From assembly GCF_001548375.1 (NCBI RefSeq), contig NZ_AP017295.1, forward strand, positions 4,064,501-4,128,500: a stretch of DNA of 64,000 nucleotides. The letters run 5' to 3'. Of the stretch, positions 29,501 to 36,793 are shown in pieces. The notes under the pieces were generated by a model, which was not told where the DNA came from, did no database searches, and saw only the letters and a list, made by a program, of their open reading frames with translations. Both the position numbers and the translations under genes were made by a program. The DNA comes from Nostoc sp. NIES-3756. Its GTDB lineage: Bacteria > Cyanobacteriota > Cyanobacteriia > Cyanobacteriales > Nostocaceae. Position 1 is the first letter of the stretch. Each line of letters begins with the position of its first letter.

Positions 29501-32500
29501 CTTGTACACCAGAGATAAGATTGTCCTGACTAGACTGGGAAATTACTTGAGTGTCAGTATCCAAACAGACAAGCTTTGGCTGATAAGAAGCAGGGGAACT
29601 TAAAACCTCATCTTCCGGTTTAATTGAAGCCCTATCCCTTGTAGTTGGCTTTTCTCCCCCGCTCCCTGCTCCCTGCCCCCCTGCTTTTTGCCACTGGGGC
29701 AATCTATTGAGGAGTGAGTGCTGGGTTAGCAACACTGAAACTTGAGCATCTTCTAACATGAAAGCCAAACGCTCAGTAGGATACTCTGGGTCAAGTGGCA
29801 AATATGCACCACCAGCTTTGAGAATCCCTAACACTCCTACAAGCATTTCTAAAGAACGCTCAACACAAATACCCACCAGCACATCGGGTTTCACACCCAA
29901 CGACTTGAGGTAGTGTGCCAAAGAGTTAGCACGACAATTCAATTCATCATAAGTTAGTTGTTGGTTGCCAAACTCCACAGCTACAGCATTGGGTGTACGC
30001 TCTACCTGCTCCTCAAATAACTGATGGATACACTTATCTTGGGGATAGTCTACCTGAGTATCATTCCAGTCAACTAACTGCTGTTGCTCAACTGCTGTTA
30101 GTAGTGGCAATTGCCAAATTCGCTCTTTGGGGTTGGCAACAATTCCTGAGAGCAATGTTTGGAAATGTCCTAACAAACGAGCGATCGCTGCATCATCAAA
30201 TCGGCTAGTATCATAGCTAATCCTCACCAGTAATTCCTGACCAGGAATCACCATTACTGTTAGAGGATAATTAGTTTGCTCAATGGCGTGAAGATTGTCT
30301 ATCGAGAAACCATAATTGTTTTCCTGTGCTGTCTCATCAACTGGATAATTATCGAAGACAACAAGACTCTCGAACAAAGGTGTTCCTCTGGGGACATCAC
30401 TCAGACCTTGAATATCTACCAATGAGCTATATGAGTATTCCTCAGACTCAACTTGCTGTGTCTGCAAATCCTTTAACAAAGCCAACACTTCAGTCTCCGC
30501 AGCAACCTGAACTCGCACTGGCAAGGTGTTGATAAATATTCCTACCATCGACTCTACACCAATCAGAGATGGCGGACGACCGGACACAGTAGCACCAAAA
30601 ACTACATCTGTTTCTTGACTGTAGCGACAAAGCAATAATGCCCAAGTTCCTTGCACCAAATTATTCATCGTCAATTGATGCCGTCGCGCAAAAGTCTGTA
30701 GGGTGGCTGTGGCTTCTGGTGTCAGTTGAATTTTTTGTTCGTTGTAACTAGAATCTAACTGTTTGCGGTTTGATGATGGTTTATCGACTATTAAAGGAGT
30801 GGGTGCAGTAAAACCTTGGAGTTTTTGTTGCCAAAATTCTTTAGCTTGGGCTAGGTCTTGTTGTTGTAGCCAAGCAATATAGTTGCGGTAGCTTGCGGCT
30901 GGTTGAAGTGTCTTAATTTCACCATGAGAAATTGCTTGGTAAAAATCCAACAGGTCTTGGAAAATCAAAGGCCCTGACCAACCATCAAGCAATAAATGAT
31001 GGAAATTCCAAACGAATTGATAACTATCTGCACCTAATTGGATAAGGCTGAGGTGCATTAATGGTGCTTGCGACAGTTGAAAACCCTGTTGTCGCTGTGA
31101 CTGCAATAAAAATTCTAATTTTTGTTGTTGCTCTTGTGCAGATAGCTGCTGCCAATCATAACTATGTACTTTAACATCAACTTGCCGATACACTACTTGC
31201 AGTGGCTGGTCTAATTGCTCCCAAACAAAAGCAGTCCGCAAAATTGAATGTCTTGCTACCACTTGCTGCCAAGCTTGTTCAAAGGCTGGCAGGTTCAACT
31301 GACCACTCAAAGCGTAAATCAACTGCTCAAAATATGCCTGAGAATCAGGAGCATATAAACTTTCAAATAACATCCCCTCTTGCATCGGCGAGAGTGGGTA
31401 AATATCTTCAATGTTTCGCCAGTTAGTTTTACCTAAACCTGTCAAAATTTGGTCTAGTTCTGACTGCTTGAGCTTGACTAACGGAAAATCTGAAGGTGTG
31501 TAACCGCCATTCTCAGGTGATGAGCAATGAGCAATGAGGCTCTGCAATGCCTTGACAAATTCTTGTGCCAGATTTTCGATTGTGGCTTGCTGGTGGAAAT
31601 TTGTGCTGTAAGTCCACTCTATTCGCAACTGTTCTCCGGCAATAATGCTGTCAATCTCTAGCAGATAAGCGCGGTTGTTTTGCAAACCGTGCATTTTCCC
31701 TGCCGACTCGGTAGCTGGCTGCATCCAAGAAGATGTATTAAGCAGCTGATCGAATTGACCCAAATAATTAAAACTGATTTGGGCTTGCGGCAATGCCTGT
31801 AGTTGATTCGCAATTTCTGTATCTTGACCCAAATAGCGCAATAAGCCGTAGCCAATTCCTTTATTGGGAATAGTCCGCAACTGTTCTTTGACAGATTTTA
31901 AAGCATCTGCTGGATTGTCTGTAGCTACTGGGAGTTCTACAAGCACAGGGAAGATGCTTGTAAACCAACCGATGGTACGTGATAAATCCACACCATCAAC
32001 AATATCTTCTCGTCCATGACCTTCTAAGTTGAACAGCACACTCTGAGAGTTATTCCATCTGCTCAAAACCAACGCCAAGGCAGTTAGTAGTACATCGTTA
32101 ATTTGAGTGTTGTAAGCTTTTGGTACATCTTGCAGCAAGGCACGAGTTTCCGCCTCACTTAAAGACAATAATACTGTGTTAGCTGCGGCAACAGTGTTTG
32201 CCCCTTTTATATAGTCAACTGGGATGGGTGGAACTGCGGCGCGAGATTCATTCAGCCAATAAGCCACTTCTGATTTGAGGGCTTGTGATTGTGCATATTC
32301 TGTTAATTTAAAAGACCAATCTTTGAAGGAAGTTGTTTTAGCAGGAAGGGCAATTGCTTTACCTTGATCGAGTTGCTGGTAAGCTGTTTGCAAATCCTCT
32401 AACAAAATCCGCCAAGAAACACCATCAACTGCTAAGTGGTTGATGATAATGAGTAATCGCGCTCTTTTGTCAATACCCAGAGAGAAAAAGGCGAATTGCA

Positions 32501-35500
32501 CCAGATTTTCTGAGAGATTTAAACTTCCCTGCAACAAATTCCCTTGAGCTTCAATGGCAGCTTGTTGTTCAGTTTCTGGAATTGCCGATAGGTCTATATA
32601 AGAGAAAGCAACGCTATCATTCGGAGCGGAGTAAATCTGCTGCCAAGTAAAGTCAGATTGTGTAAAACGTAAGCGCAGAGCATCATGATGTACTAGCAAT
32701 TGCTTGAATACTTGCTGCAATAGCTCCGGCTTGAGGTCAGAGGGAACTGAGAGCAAAAATGCTTGATTAAAGTGATGCGGCTGGGAGAGATTTTGCTCAA
32801 AGAACCAGTGTTGAATGGGGGTTAGAGGTAATGTGCCGGTGACTAATTCCTGTTTTACCTCGATCGCCTTGATTGTACCTGCTACTGCTGCTAACTGTGC
32901 GATCGCCTGATGTGTAAATAGTTGTTTCAGAGTCAGTTGCAGCCCTGCTTGCTTGGCTTTGGCTAAAATTTGGATACTGAGAATTGAATCTCCACCGAGT
33001 TCAAAGAAGTTATCGTAAATACCTACTTGCTTGACTCTCAGGACTTCTGCCCATATCTGCGCTAATATTTTTTCGGTTTGGTTGCGCGGGGCAACAAAAC
33101 TTACTGCCAGTCCCTCACGAGAGTCTGGTGCTGGCAACGCACGACGGTCTACTTTACCGTTGGGAGTCAGAGGCAACGACTCTAGCATCACAAAAGCATG
33201 AGGTATCATATATTGTGGCAGTTGACTAGAGAGGAACGCTCTCAACGCGCTGATTGTAGGTGAATAATTTTGATGTGCAACTACGTATGCAACTAGGCGT
33301 TTACTTCGACTTCCTTCGGCTCCGCTCAGGACGAGTCGCTCAGTACAAGTATCATCAGGATTATCTTCGCGGGCAATCACAGAACATATCTGCACATCTT
33401 CATGCTGGCTCAGTGCTGCTTCAATTTCTCCCAACTCAATGCGGAAGCCCCGAATTTTTACTTGATTATCAATCCGCCCTAAGTATTCGATATTACCATC
33501 TAGTAAATAACGTCCTACGTCACCAGTTTTGTAGAGACGACCAGCACCAAAGGGGTTGTTGATGAATCTTTCCTGAGTTAATTCGGGACGGTTGAGGTAG
33601 CCTCTAGCTAACCCAACACCGCCAATGTGCAGTTCTCCTGGTACACCCACAGGTACGGGTTGCAAATACTCATCTAAAATGTAGACTTGGACGTTAGCGA
33701 TCGCACGACCAATAGTTATCTTCTCATCGTCATTGCATTTAGCTATGGTGGCACAAACTGAGGCTTCCGTCGGCCCGTAGGCGTTGAAGAAATTTCTGCC
33801 CACAGACCATTGTCTAATTAATTCCGCAGGACAAGCTTCTCCAGCGACAATGATTGTTTGCAGCGTCGGCAATTCTTCCACTGGCATTACTGCTAACGCC
33901 GATGGTGGTAGGGTGATATGGGTAATGCCATAATTGCGTAATTGCTCAAGTAATGCCTTCCCTGGCATCAGAGAATCTTTTGTCTCCAAGTAAAGCGTTG
34001 CACCAGACCCCAGAGCCATCAAGATTTCTGATATGCAAGCATCAAAACTGAAGGAAGCAAACTGGAGAACGCGACTATTAGAGTCTACGCCAAAAGTTTG
34101 AATCTGAGCTTGAGCTAGGTTGCATAATCCCTTATGCTCAACCATCACACCTTTCGGTCTACCTGTTGAACCAGAAGTATAAATTAGATTAGCTAAATTA
34201 AAAGCTGTGACTCCACTGGCTGGGTTATCTTGACTATTTTGGGCAATTTGTGACCAGACTTCATCTAAGAAAATAAGCTTTGCTTGATCAGAAGCAGAGG
34301 AACTCAAAACCTTATCTTTCCCTCTGATTGAAGCCTCATCCATTGTGCTTGGCTTATCTCCCCTGCTCCCTGCTCCCTGCCCCTCTGCTTTTTCCCATTG
34401 GGGGAGCCTGTCAATCAGTCGCTCTTGAGTCAACAGTATCGAAACTTGAGAATCTTCTAACATGAAGCTCAAGCGGTCTTGAGGATACTCACTGTCAAGT
34501 GGCAGATATGCACCACCAGCTTTAAGAATACCAAGTAGTCCGATCGCCATTTCAAGCGATCGCTCTACACAAATACCCACAAACACATCCGGTTTTACAC
34601 CCAATGAACGCAAGTAATGAGCTAACTTATTAGCACGACAATTCAATTGATGATAGGTGAGTTGTTGATTCTCAAATACCACCGCCACTGCATCAGGGGT
34701 TTTCTCAACCTGCTCCTCAAATAACTGATGAATGCACTTATCAAAAGGATAGTCTGTTTGAGTATTGTTCCACTCAACTAATAACTTCTGTTGCTCAATT
34801 TTTGTCAGCAGAGGTAATTGCCAAATTTGCGCTTCAGGGTTGGCAACAATACCTTCAAGCAAGGTCACAAAATGCCCTGCCATGCGCCTGATTGTCGATG
34901 CTTCAAACAGGTCAGTACTGTATTGCCAGCAAAGTTGCAACACTTGCAAAGCTTCCATCACCATTAAATTCAGATCAAAGTCTGCGCCCCGTTGATGTCC
35001 GAGCAAGTATGGTTCCATCTGAAGACGTTGTTCTTGACTGTGCCAAGAATTATTTGTTGGTTTGCACCAAGTATGTCGTTGCCAAGTGAAATTAACTTGA
35101 CATAAAGGGGAACGACTGGGATCTCTTTGTGGCTGGAGTTGTTCTACTAACAAAGAAAATGGGTAATCTTGATGCTTTTGGGCTTGTCTAACTGTTTTGC
35201 TGACTTGAGCAAGGAGTTCATGGAATGTGGCATTTCCCTGTAGAGAAACCCGTAAAACAGTCAGATTGGAAAAGTAGCCGACTATCTCTTTAAACTCTTT
35301 ACCCGGCCGACCTCTCATGGGGCTGCCTATAAGGATGTCTGTTTGATTGGTATAGCGGTAAAGTTGGATGTAAAATGCTGTGAGCAGAATTTGATAAAGG
35401 CTGGTTCCAGAAGCGAGAGCTAGATTCTTGAGTTTTTGAGTTAACTGTTCATCTAGCTTTAAAATATGTGATGCCCCTTGATAAGTCTGTACTGGGGGGC

Positions 35501-36170
35501 GGGGTTTATCTGGGAGCAAGTTTAAAATTGGTAATTCGCCAGCTAATTGTTTTTGCCAGTATTGTCGCTGTTTTTCTCCCCTGGAACTCGATAACATTTC
35601 TGATTGCCAGCGAACAAAATCTGCATAAGATTTATTCTGCCTTAAATAATCTGCTGTTACCTGGGTTTGTTTTTGATTAGCTTGCTCAATTTCTTTAGCA
35701 TACAAAGTTTGAAATTCACTCAGCAGTAAATCATAAGACCACATATCCCCAGCAATGTGGTGCATTGTGAGCATGAGAACGTGTTCTTGCGCTGAACGAG
35801 TAAATAAATTCACCCTTAGAACTGAATCTTTTTCTAAGTTAAAAGGTCGATCAGCTATAGCATAAATTTTCTCTTTTAATTCGTCTTCACTCCAAATGCT
35901 GGCATCTATTACTTCAACATTAATTTTTGGCTGTTGATTAACTTGCTCAACAGGCTTGCCTTCATGACTGGTATATGTGGTTCTGAGAATAGGATGGTTT
36001 TGAATAATTTTTTTCCATACATTATTAACAATAGAAATATTTAGATCCCAATTGATTTTAGTTGTAATAAATATATTATAAGCAACGCTTTCAGGAGCAA
36101 TTTGGTGGATAATCCACATCGCTTCTTGTCCAGATAAAAGCGGATAAGTATTTTTAATAATTGTATTCAT
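23577..36170 (-). CDS. Trimodular NRPS with reductive release (C-A-PCP-E-C-A-PCP-C-A-PCP-R)
   Basis: A 4197-residue protein. Approximate domains: C1 8-440 (HHIAGDMWS at 137-145), A1 480-1000, PCP1 (Ser1062, GGDS form typical before an E domain), E 1110-1555 (HLAVDGVSWRILL), C2 1590-2015 (HHLLLDGWS), A2 2045-2560, PCP2 (Ser2628), C3 2687-3105 (HHIVSDGWS), A3 3183-3690, PCP3 (Ser3731), thioester reductase 3808-4130 (TGVTGFLG NADPH motif, YIQSK). Hand-aligned pocket codes are DASTIAAVCK for A1 (Tyr/Phe-like), DVQFIAHVVK for A2 (proline-like) and DVENAGVVTK for A3 (Glu at position 239, suggesting Arg/Lys). The product would be an N-capped D-aromatic-Pro-basic tripeptide aldehyde or alcohol, spumigin-like. 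The leading C domain must accept an acyl starter, but no loading module is in the window. AGGA precedes the ATG. Several repeat-derived insertions lie inside the frame. Confidence 0.95.
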   Translation of the reverse strand: MNTIIKNTYPLLSGQEAMWIIHQIAPESVAYNIFITTKINWDLNISIVNNVWKKIIQNHPILRTTYTSHEGKPVEQVNQQPKINVEVIDASIWSEDELKEKIYAIADRPFNLEKDSVLRVNLFTRSAQEHVLMLTMHHIAGDMWSYDLLLSEFQTLYAKEIEQANQKQTQVTADYLRQNKSYADFVRWQSEMLSSSRGEKQRQYWQKQLAGELPILNLLPDKPRPPVQTYQGASHILKLDEQLTQKLKNLALASGTSLYQILLTAFYIQLYRYTNQTDILIGSPMRGRPGKEFKEIVGYFSNLTVLRVSLQGNATFHELLAQVSKTVRQAQKHQDYPFSLLVEQLQPQRDPSRSPLCQVNFTWQRHTWCKPTNNSWHSQEQRLQMEPYLLGHQRGADFDLNLMVMEALQVLQLCWQYSTDLFEASTIRRMAGHFVTLLEGIVANPEAQIWQLPLLTKIEQQKLLVEWNNTQTDYPFDKCIHQLFEEQVEKTPDAVAVVFENQQLTYHQLNCRANKLAHYLRSLGVKPDVFVGICVERSLEMAIGLLGILKAGGAYLPLDSEYPQDRLSFMLEDSQVSILLTQERLIDRLPQWEKAEGQGAGSRGDKPSTMDEASIRGKDKVLSSSASDQAKLIFLDEVWSQIAQNSQDNPASGVTAFNLANLIYTSGSTGRPKGVMVEHKGLCNLAQAQIQTFGVDSNSRVLQFASFSFDACISEILMALGSGATLYLETKDSLMPGKALLEQLRNYGITHITLPPSALAVMPVEELPTLQTIIVAGEACPAELIRQWSVGRNFFNAYGPTEASVCATIAKCNDDEKITIGRAIANVQVYILDEYLQPVPVGVPGELHIGGVGLARGYLNRPELTQERFINNPFGAGRLYKTGDVGRYLLDGNIEYLGRIDNQVKIRGFRIELGEIEAALSQHEDVQICSVIAREDNPDDTCTERLVLSGAEGSRSKRLVAYVVAHQNYSPTISALRAFLSSQLPQYMIPHAFVMLESLPLTPNGKVDRRALPAPDSREGLAVSFVAPRNQTEKILAQIWAEVLRVKQVGIYDNFFELGGDSILSIQILAKAKQAGLQLTLKQLFTHQAIAQLAAVAGTIKAIEVKQELVTGTLPLTPIQHWFFEQNLSQPHHFNQAFLLSVPSDLKPELLQQVFKQLLVHHDALRLRFTQSDFTWQQIYSAPNDSVAFSYIDLSAIPETEQQAAIEAQGNLLQGSLNLSENLVQFAFFSLGIDKRARLLIIINHLAVDGVSWRILLEDLQTAYQQLDQGKAIALPAKTTSFKDWSFKLTEYAQSQALKSEVAYWLNESRAAVPPIPVDYIKGANTVAAANTVLLSLSEAETRALLQDVPKAYNTQINDVLLTALALVLSRWNNSQSVLFNLEGHGREDIVDGVDLSRTIGWFTSIFPVLVELPVATDNPADALKSVKEQLRTIPNKGIGYGLLRYLGQDTEIANQLQALPQAQISFNYLGQFDQLLNTSSWMQPATESAGKMHGLQNNRAYLLEIDSIIAGEQLRIEWTYSTNFHQQATIENLAQEFVKALQSLIAHCSSPENGGYTPSDFPLVKLKQSELDQILTGLGKTNWRNIEDIYPLSPMQEGMLFESLYAPDSQAYFEQLIYALSGQLNLPAFEQAWQQVVARHSILRTAFVWEQLDQPLQVVYRQVDVKVHSYDWQQLSAQEQQQKLEFLLQSQRQQGFQLSQAPLMHLSLIQLGADSYQFVWNFHHLLLDGWSGPLIFQDLLDFYQAISHGEIKTLQPAASYRNYIAWLQQQDLAQAKEFWQQKLQGFTAPTPLIVDKPSSNRKQLDSSYNEQKIQLTPEATATLQTFARRHQLTMNNLVQGTWALLLCRYSQETDVVFGATVSGRPPSLIGVESMVGIFINTLPVRVQVAAETEVLALLKDLQTQQVESEEYSYSSLVDIQGLSDVPRGTPLFESLVVFDNYPVDETAQENNYGFSIDNLHAIEQTNYPLTVMVIPGQELLVRISYDTSRFDDAAIARLLGHFQTLLSGIVANPKERIWQLPLLTAVEQQQLVDWNDTQVDYPQDKCIHQLFEEQVERTPNAVAVEFGNQQLTYDELNCRANSLAHYLKSLGVKPDVLVGICVERSLEMLVGVLGILKAGGAYLPLDPEYPTERLAFMLEDAQVSVLLTQHSLLNRLPQWQKAGGQGAGSGGEKPTTRDRASIKPEDEVLSSPASYQPKLVCLDTDTQVISQSSQDNLISGVQANNLAYVIYTSGSTGKPKGVAMTQLPLCNLILWQLQNTKHSIGTKTLQFAPISFDVSFQEMFSTWFSGGTLLLITEELRRDALALLGFLQEKAVERLFVPFVALQQLAEVAVDSEKFASHLQEIITAGEQLQITPAISQWFSKLGNCTLHNHYGPSESHVVIAFTLPNSVETWPLLPAIGQPIANTQAHILDKNLQPVPVGVPGELYIGGVALARGYLNRPELTQERFINNPFGAGRLYKTGDLARYLTDGNIEYLGRIDSQVKIRGFRIELGEVEAALSQFEDIEGCCVIVREDAPGDKRLVAYVVAHQDCTPKVSELREFLKAKLPEYMVPTAFVIMESLPLTPSGKVDRRALPAPDLQSTNSNKYVAPRTPIEELLAQIWAQVLKVEKVGIHDNFFELGGHSLLATQLVSRIRTVFKVELPLYELFTAPTVGELAHIIGQLQQESLELSSSPILRRAENSDLPMSFAQQRLWFLDQFEPNTALYNIPTALRLVGNLKIAALEQSLQEIIHRHEALRTNFITVDGKPRQIIREQGIEGREQEIENNDQRILSIIDLQDLSTLVLSEAEVTEQEIAVQQLAQQQLIEPFDLAKQALIRAKLVLLNQTEQVLLVSMHHIVSDGWSMGVFVQELTQLYNAYSQGQPSPLAPLPIQYADFAIWQRDWLQGDVLQSQLSYWQQQLKDAPSFLSLPTDRPRPAVQTFAGAHQEFALSEKLTQGLIKLSQEQGCTLFMTLLAAYDTLLYRYTGQSDILVGSPIANRDRSEIEGLIGFFVNTLVMRTNLAGNPRFSELLGRVREMAMGAYTHQNLPFEMLVEALQPERDLAHTPLFQVMFVLQNASVSELELTGLTVSSVPLKGVTAAFDLTLSMQNTTTSTSFGSAQDESLSTSNGLVGVWEYNTDLFDHSTIERMTGHFVTLLEAVVSNPQERIDQLPLLTAVEQQQILVEWNDTQADYPWDKCLHQLFEQQAELTPDGVAVVFDNEQLTYQELNIQANQLAHYLQSLGVGPEVLVGIYLERSLSIIVTLLAVLKAGGGYVPLDPDYPQQRLAYISEDSQFSVLITQQKLLDSLPGVGVKVIVLDKEFGLLTSQSQDNPVSKVEPENLACILYTSGSTGKPKGVMLTHAALVNHSSAISEVFGLTSSDRVLQFASFGFDVAAEEIFPTWYTGGTVVVRPAQMFSSFASFGEFIEQQKLTVLNITPAYWHEWVVAVSQSYATVPQCLRLVAVGGDTVLPETVMMWRELVGDRITCLNVYGPTEASVTAVVHDLLHPKCEKTNKVLIGRPIANTEIYILDHNRQPVPVGIRGEIHIGGVRLARGYLKRPELTEEKFIPNSFKDAKSPRLYKTGDVGRYLPDGNIECFGRIDDVVKIRGFRIALGEIESLLLQHPDVIAQAVILREDKPGHKQLVAYVVSSNSSLNQNQLQSFLKQKLPNYMIPTAFVMLESLPLNANGKVDRRALPAPQQDINLTNLVLPNTPTQKLIADIWSNVLGITQLGIHNNFFEMGGNSLRAIQVMSLLREALQIELPLRYLFEKPTVAELAQGVDSLQTTQTDTITTASIINLKAEAVLDSSIHISSTPFEFINQPKRIFLTGVTGFLGIHLLHELLQQTQADIYCLIRATNVEQAKQKLESQLKFYQLWEGVNSDRYSRGVAHRIIPVVGDLTKNHLGLSTSQFQQLASQIDVIYHCGALVNLIYPYSVLKAANVLGTQEIIRLASEIKIKPLHFVSTTSVLSASTQNEDGLILESDPLEQDEALENGYIQSKWVAEKLLMQARDLGLPVSIYRASRITGHSQTGISNTEDLFCRLVKGCLQMKIAPDIDIEDNLTPVDYVSKTIVHLSRQKESLGKAFHLVNPDSIPLNHLFKLIRSLGYPLQLIPLEQWHSEISRHSKMSETDNLKFLSDIVPKTTIEKYQEPQMDYKNTMNGLVDTEIICPMLDQNILKIYFSYFISSGFVNDHLLTDQIAIANKVNQLY
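24541..24573. repeat. Palindromic HIP1-centred repeat inside the NRPS reductase domain
   Basis: GGGCTACGCCCC is followed by the perfect 18-bp palindrome GAATAGCGATCGCTATTC (24556-24573). It encodes a short Ser/Arg-rich stretch (SDRYSRGVAHR) between conserved strands of the reductase, consistent with a small repeat insertion tolerated in a loop. Confidence 0.75.
26835..26882. repeat. 48-bp repeat inside the NRPS, copy 1
   Basis: A 48-bp element starting ACTTGTACTGAGCGACTCG and ending GGAAGTCGAAGT, located at the end of C3. On the coding strand it gives residues around FGSAQDESLST, absent from normal C domains. It is the exact reverse complement of 33303-33350. Confidence 0.95.
27790..27813. 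repeat. Partial copy of the 48-bp repeat inside the NRPS
   Basis: ACTTCGGCTTCGCTCAGTAC with flanking AAGT, a shorter member of the 48-bp family, encoding LVLSEAE in a loop of C3. Confidence 0.75.
29587..29697. repeat. Minisatellite-containing insertion in A2 of the NRPS
   Basis: It includes a CTCCCTGCTCCCTGCCCC minisatellite and encodes a Gly/Ser/Lys-rich loop (GGQGAGSGGEKPTT and following) between adenylation motifs A2 and A3. A homologous insertion sits at the same place in A1 (34290-34400). Confidence 0.85.
33303..33350. repeat. 48-bp repeat inside the NRPS, copy 2 (inverted)
   Basis: Exact reverse complement of 26835-26882. It encodes CTERLVLSGAEGSRSK in the C-terminal subdomain of A1, interrupting the usual ED-(K/R)RLVAYV sequence. 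Confidence 0.95.
34290..34400. repeat. Minisatellite-containing insertion in A1 of the NRPS
   Basis: Counterpart of 29587-29697, with CCCTGCTCCCTGCTCCCTG units, encoding a low-complexity loop (EGQGAGSRGDKPSTMDEAS and following). Sharing of the insertion by A1 and A2 but not A3 points to module duplication or gene conversion after insertion. Confidence 0.85.
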
Positions 36171-36586
36171 TATAATTCCTAAAAAGAAAGCGTATGTTTT
36201 AATATTATGTAAATTAATTGGAAATAATTAAATAAGCTAGAACTACATATGTGAGCAACTCCTGCTTTTAATTGTCTTTTTTATTTATTACTCCACAATC
36301 ATTTACCGTCAAATCTGAGCTAATAGTGACTGCTCTATATTATTTCTATATTTATAAGCCTTACTGATTGAAAATGCTAAAGAATAACTAATATAAATAT
36401 CTGGCTGCATTATTATTTTATCCTTCTTAAACTCCACTTAAAATTAAAGCTAAATCTAATTACAATCTATACTTTTTATATATTTAATTGTTTTCACAAT
36501 TATTCAGTAAATAGATAATCTCAGTTTTATTTATAAAATGCAATAGTAGTTAAGACAGTTAAGAAGATAATTGAACTATTGAGATG

Positions 36587-36622
36587 GACAGTTAAGACAG
36601 TTAAGACAGTTAAGAGATTTAA
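36587..36622. repeat. 9-bp tandem repeat, 3 x GACAGTTAA plus a degenerate copy
   Basis: Three perfect units at 36587-36613 followed by GAGATTTAA. Related TTAAGACAGTTAAGA sequence occurs about 40 bp upstream at 36550-36564. Confidence 0.9.
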
Positions 36623-36632
36623 GTAACAAATA

Positions 36633-36731
36633 TAGGACTTACGCATGAAAACGAAAAATAAAAGGTTTGAACAGGGGTATAGGGGTGTATTACACCCTAT
36701 CTCAACAGACTACTTTGGTGCATAAGTCCTA
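36633..36731. mobile_element. MITE-like element with 13-bp terminal inverted repeats
   Basis: Ends are TAGGACTTACGCA (36633-36645) and TGCATAAGTCCTA (36719-36731), inverted with one mismatch, enclosing 73 bp with an internal GGGTGTATTACACCC palindrome. No transposase is encoded. Size and ends fit a non-autonomous element mobilised in trans. Confidence 0.75.
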
Positions 36732-36793
36732 AAATACAAAAGGTAAATTGATCCTCTTTAGCTCAGAATAAACGCACATTACCTCAACTTTAT

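Larger units (their letters stand above)
36171..36793. other. 623-bp intergenic region upstream of the NRPS
   Basis: AT-rich region holding the NRPS promoter (not pinpointed), a 9-bp tandem repeat (36587-36622) and a MITE-like element (36633-36731). I see no protein gene. Confidence 0.7.

Noticed and set aside
36645..36725. 26-codon ORF inside the MITE-like element
   Set aside because: Too short, no ribosome site, lies wholly inside a palindromic element.
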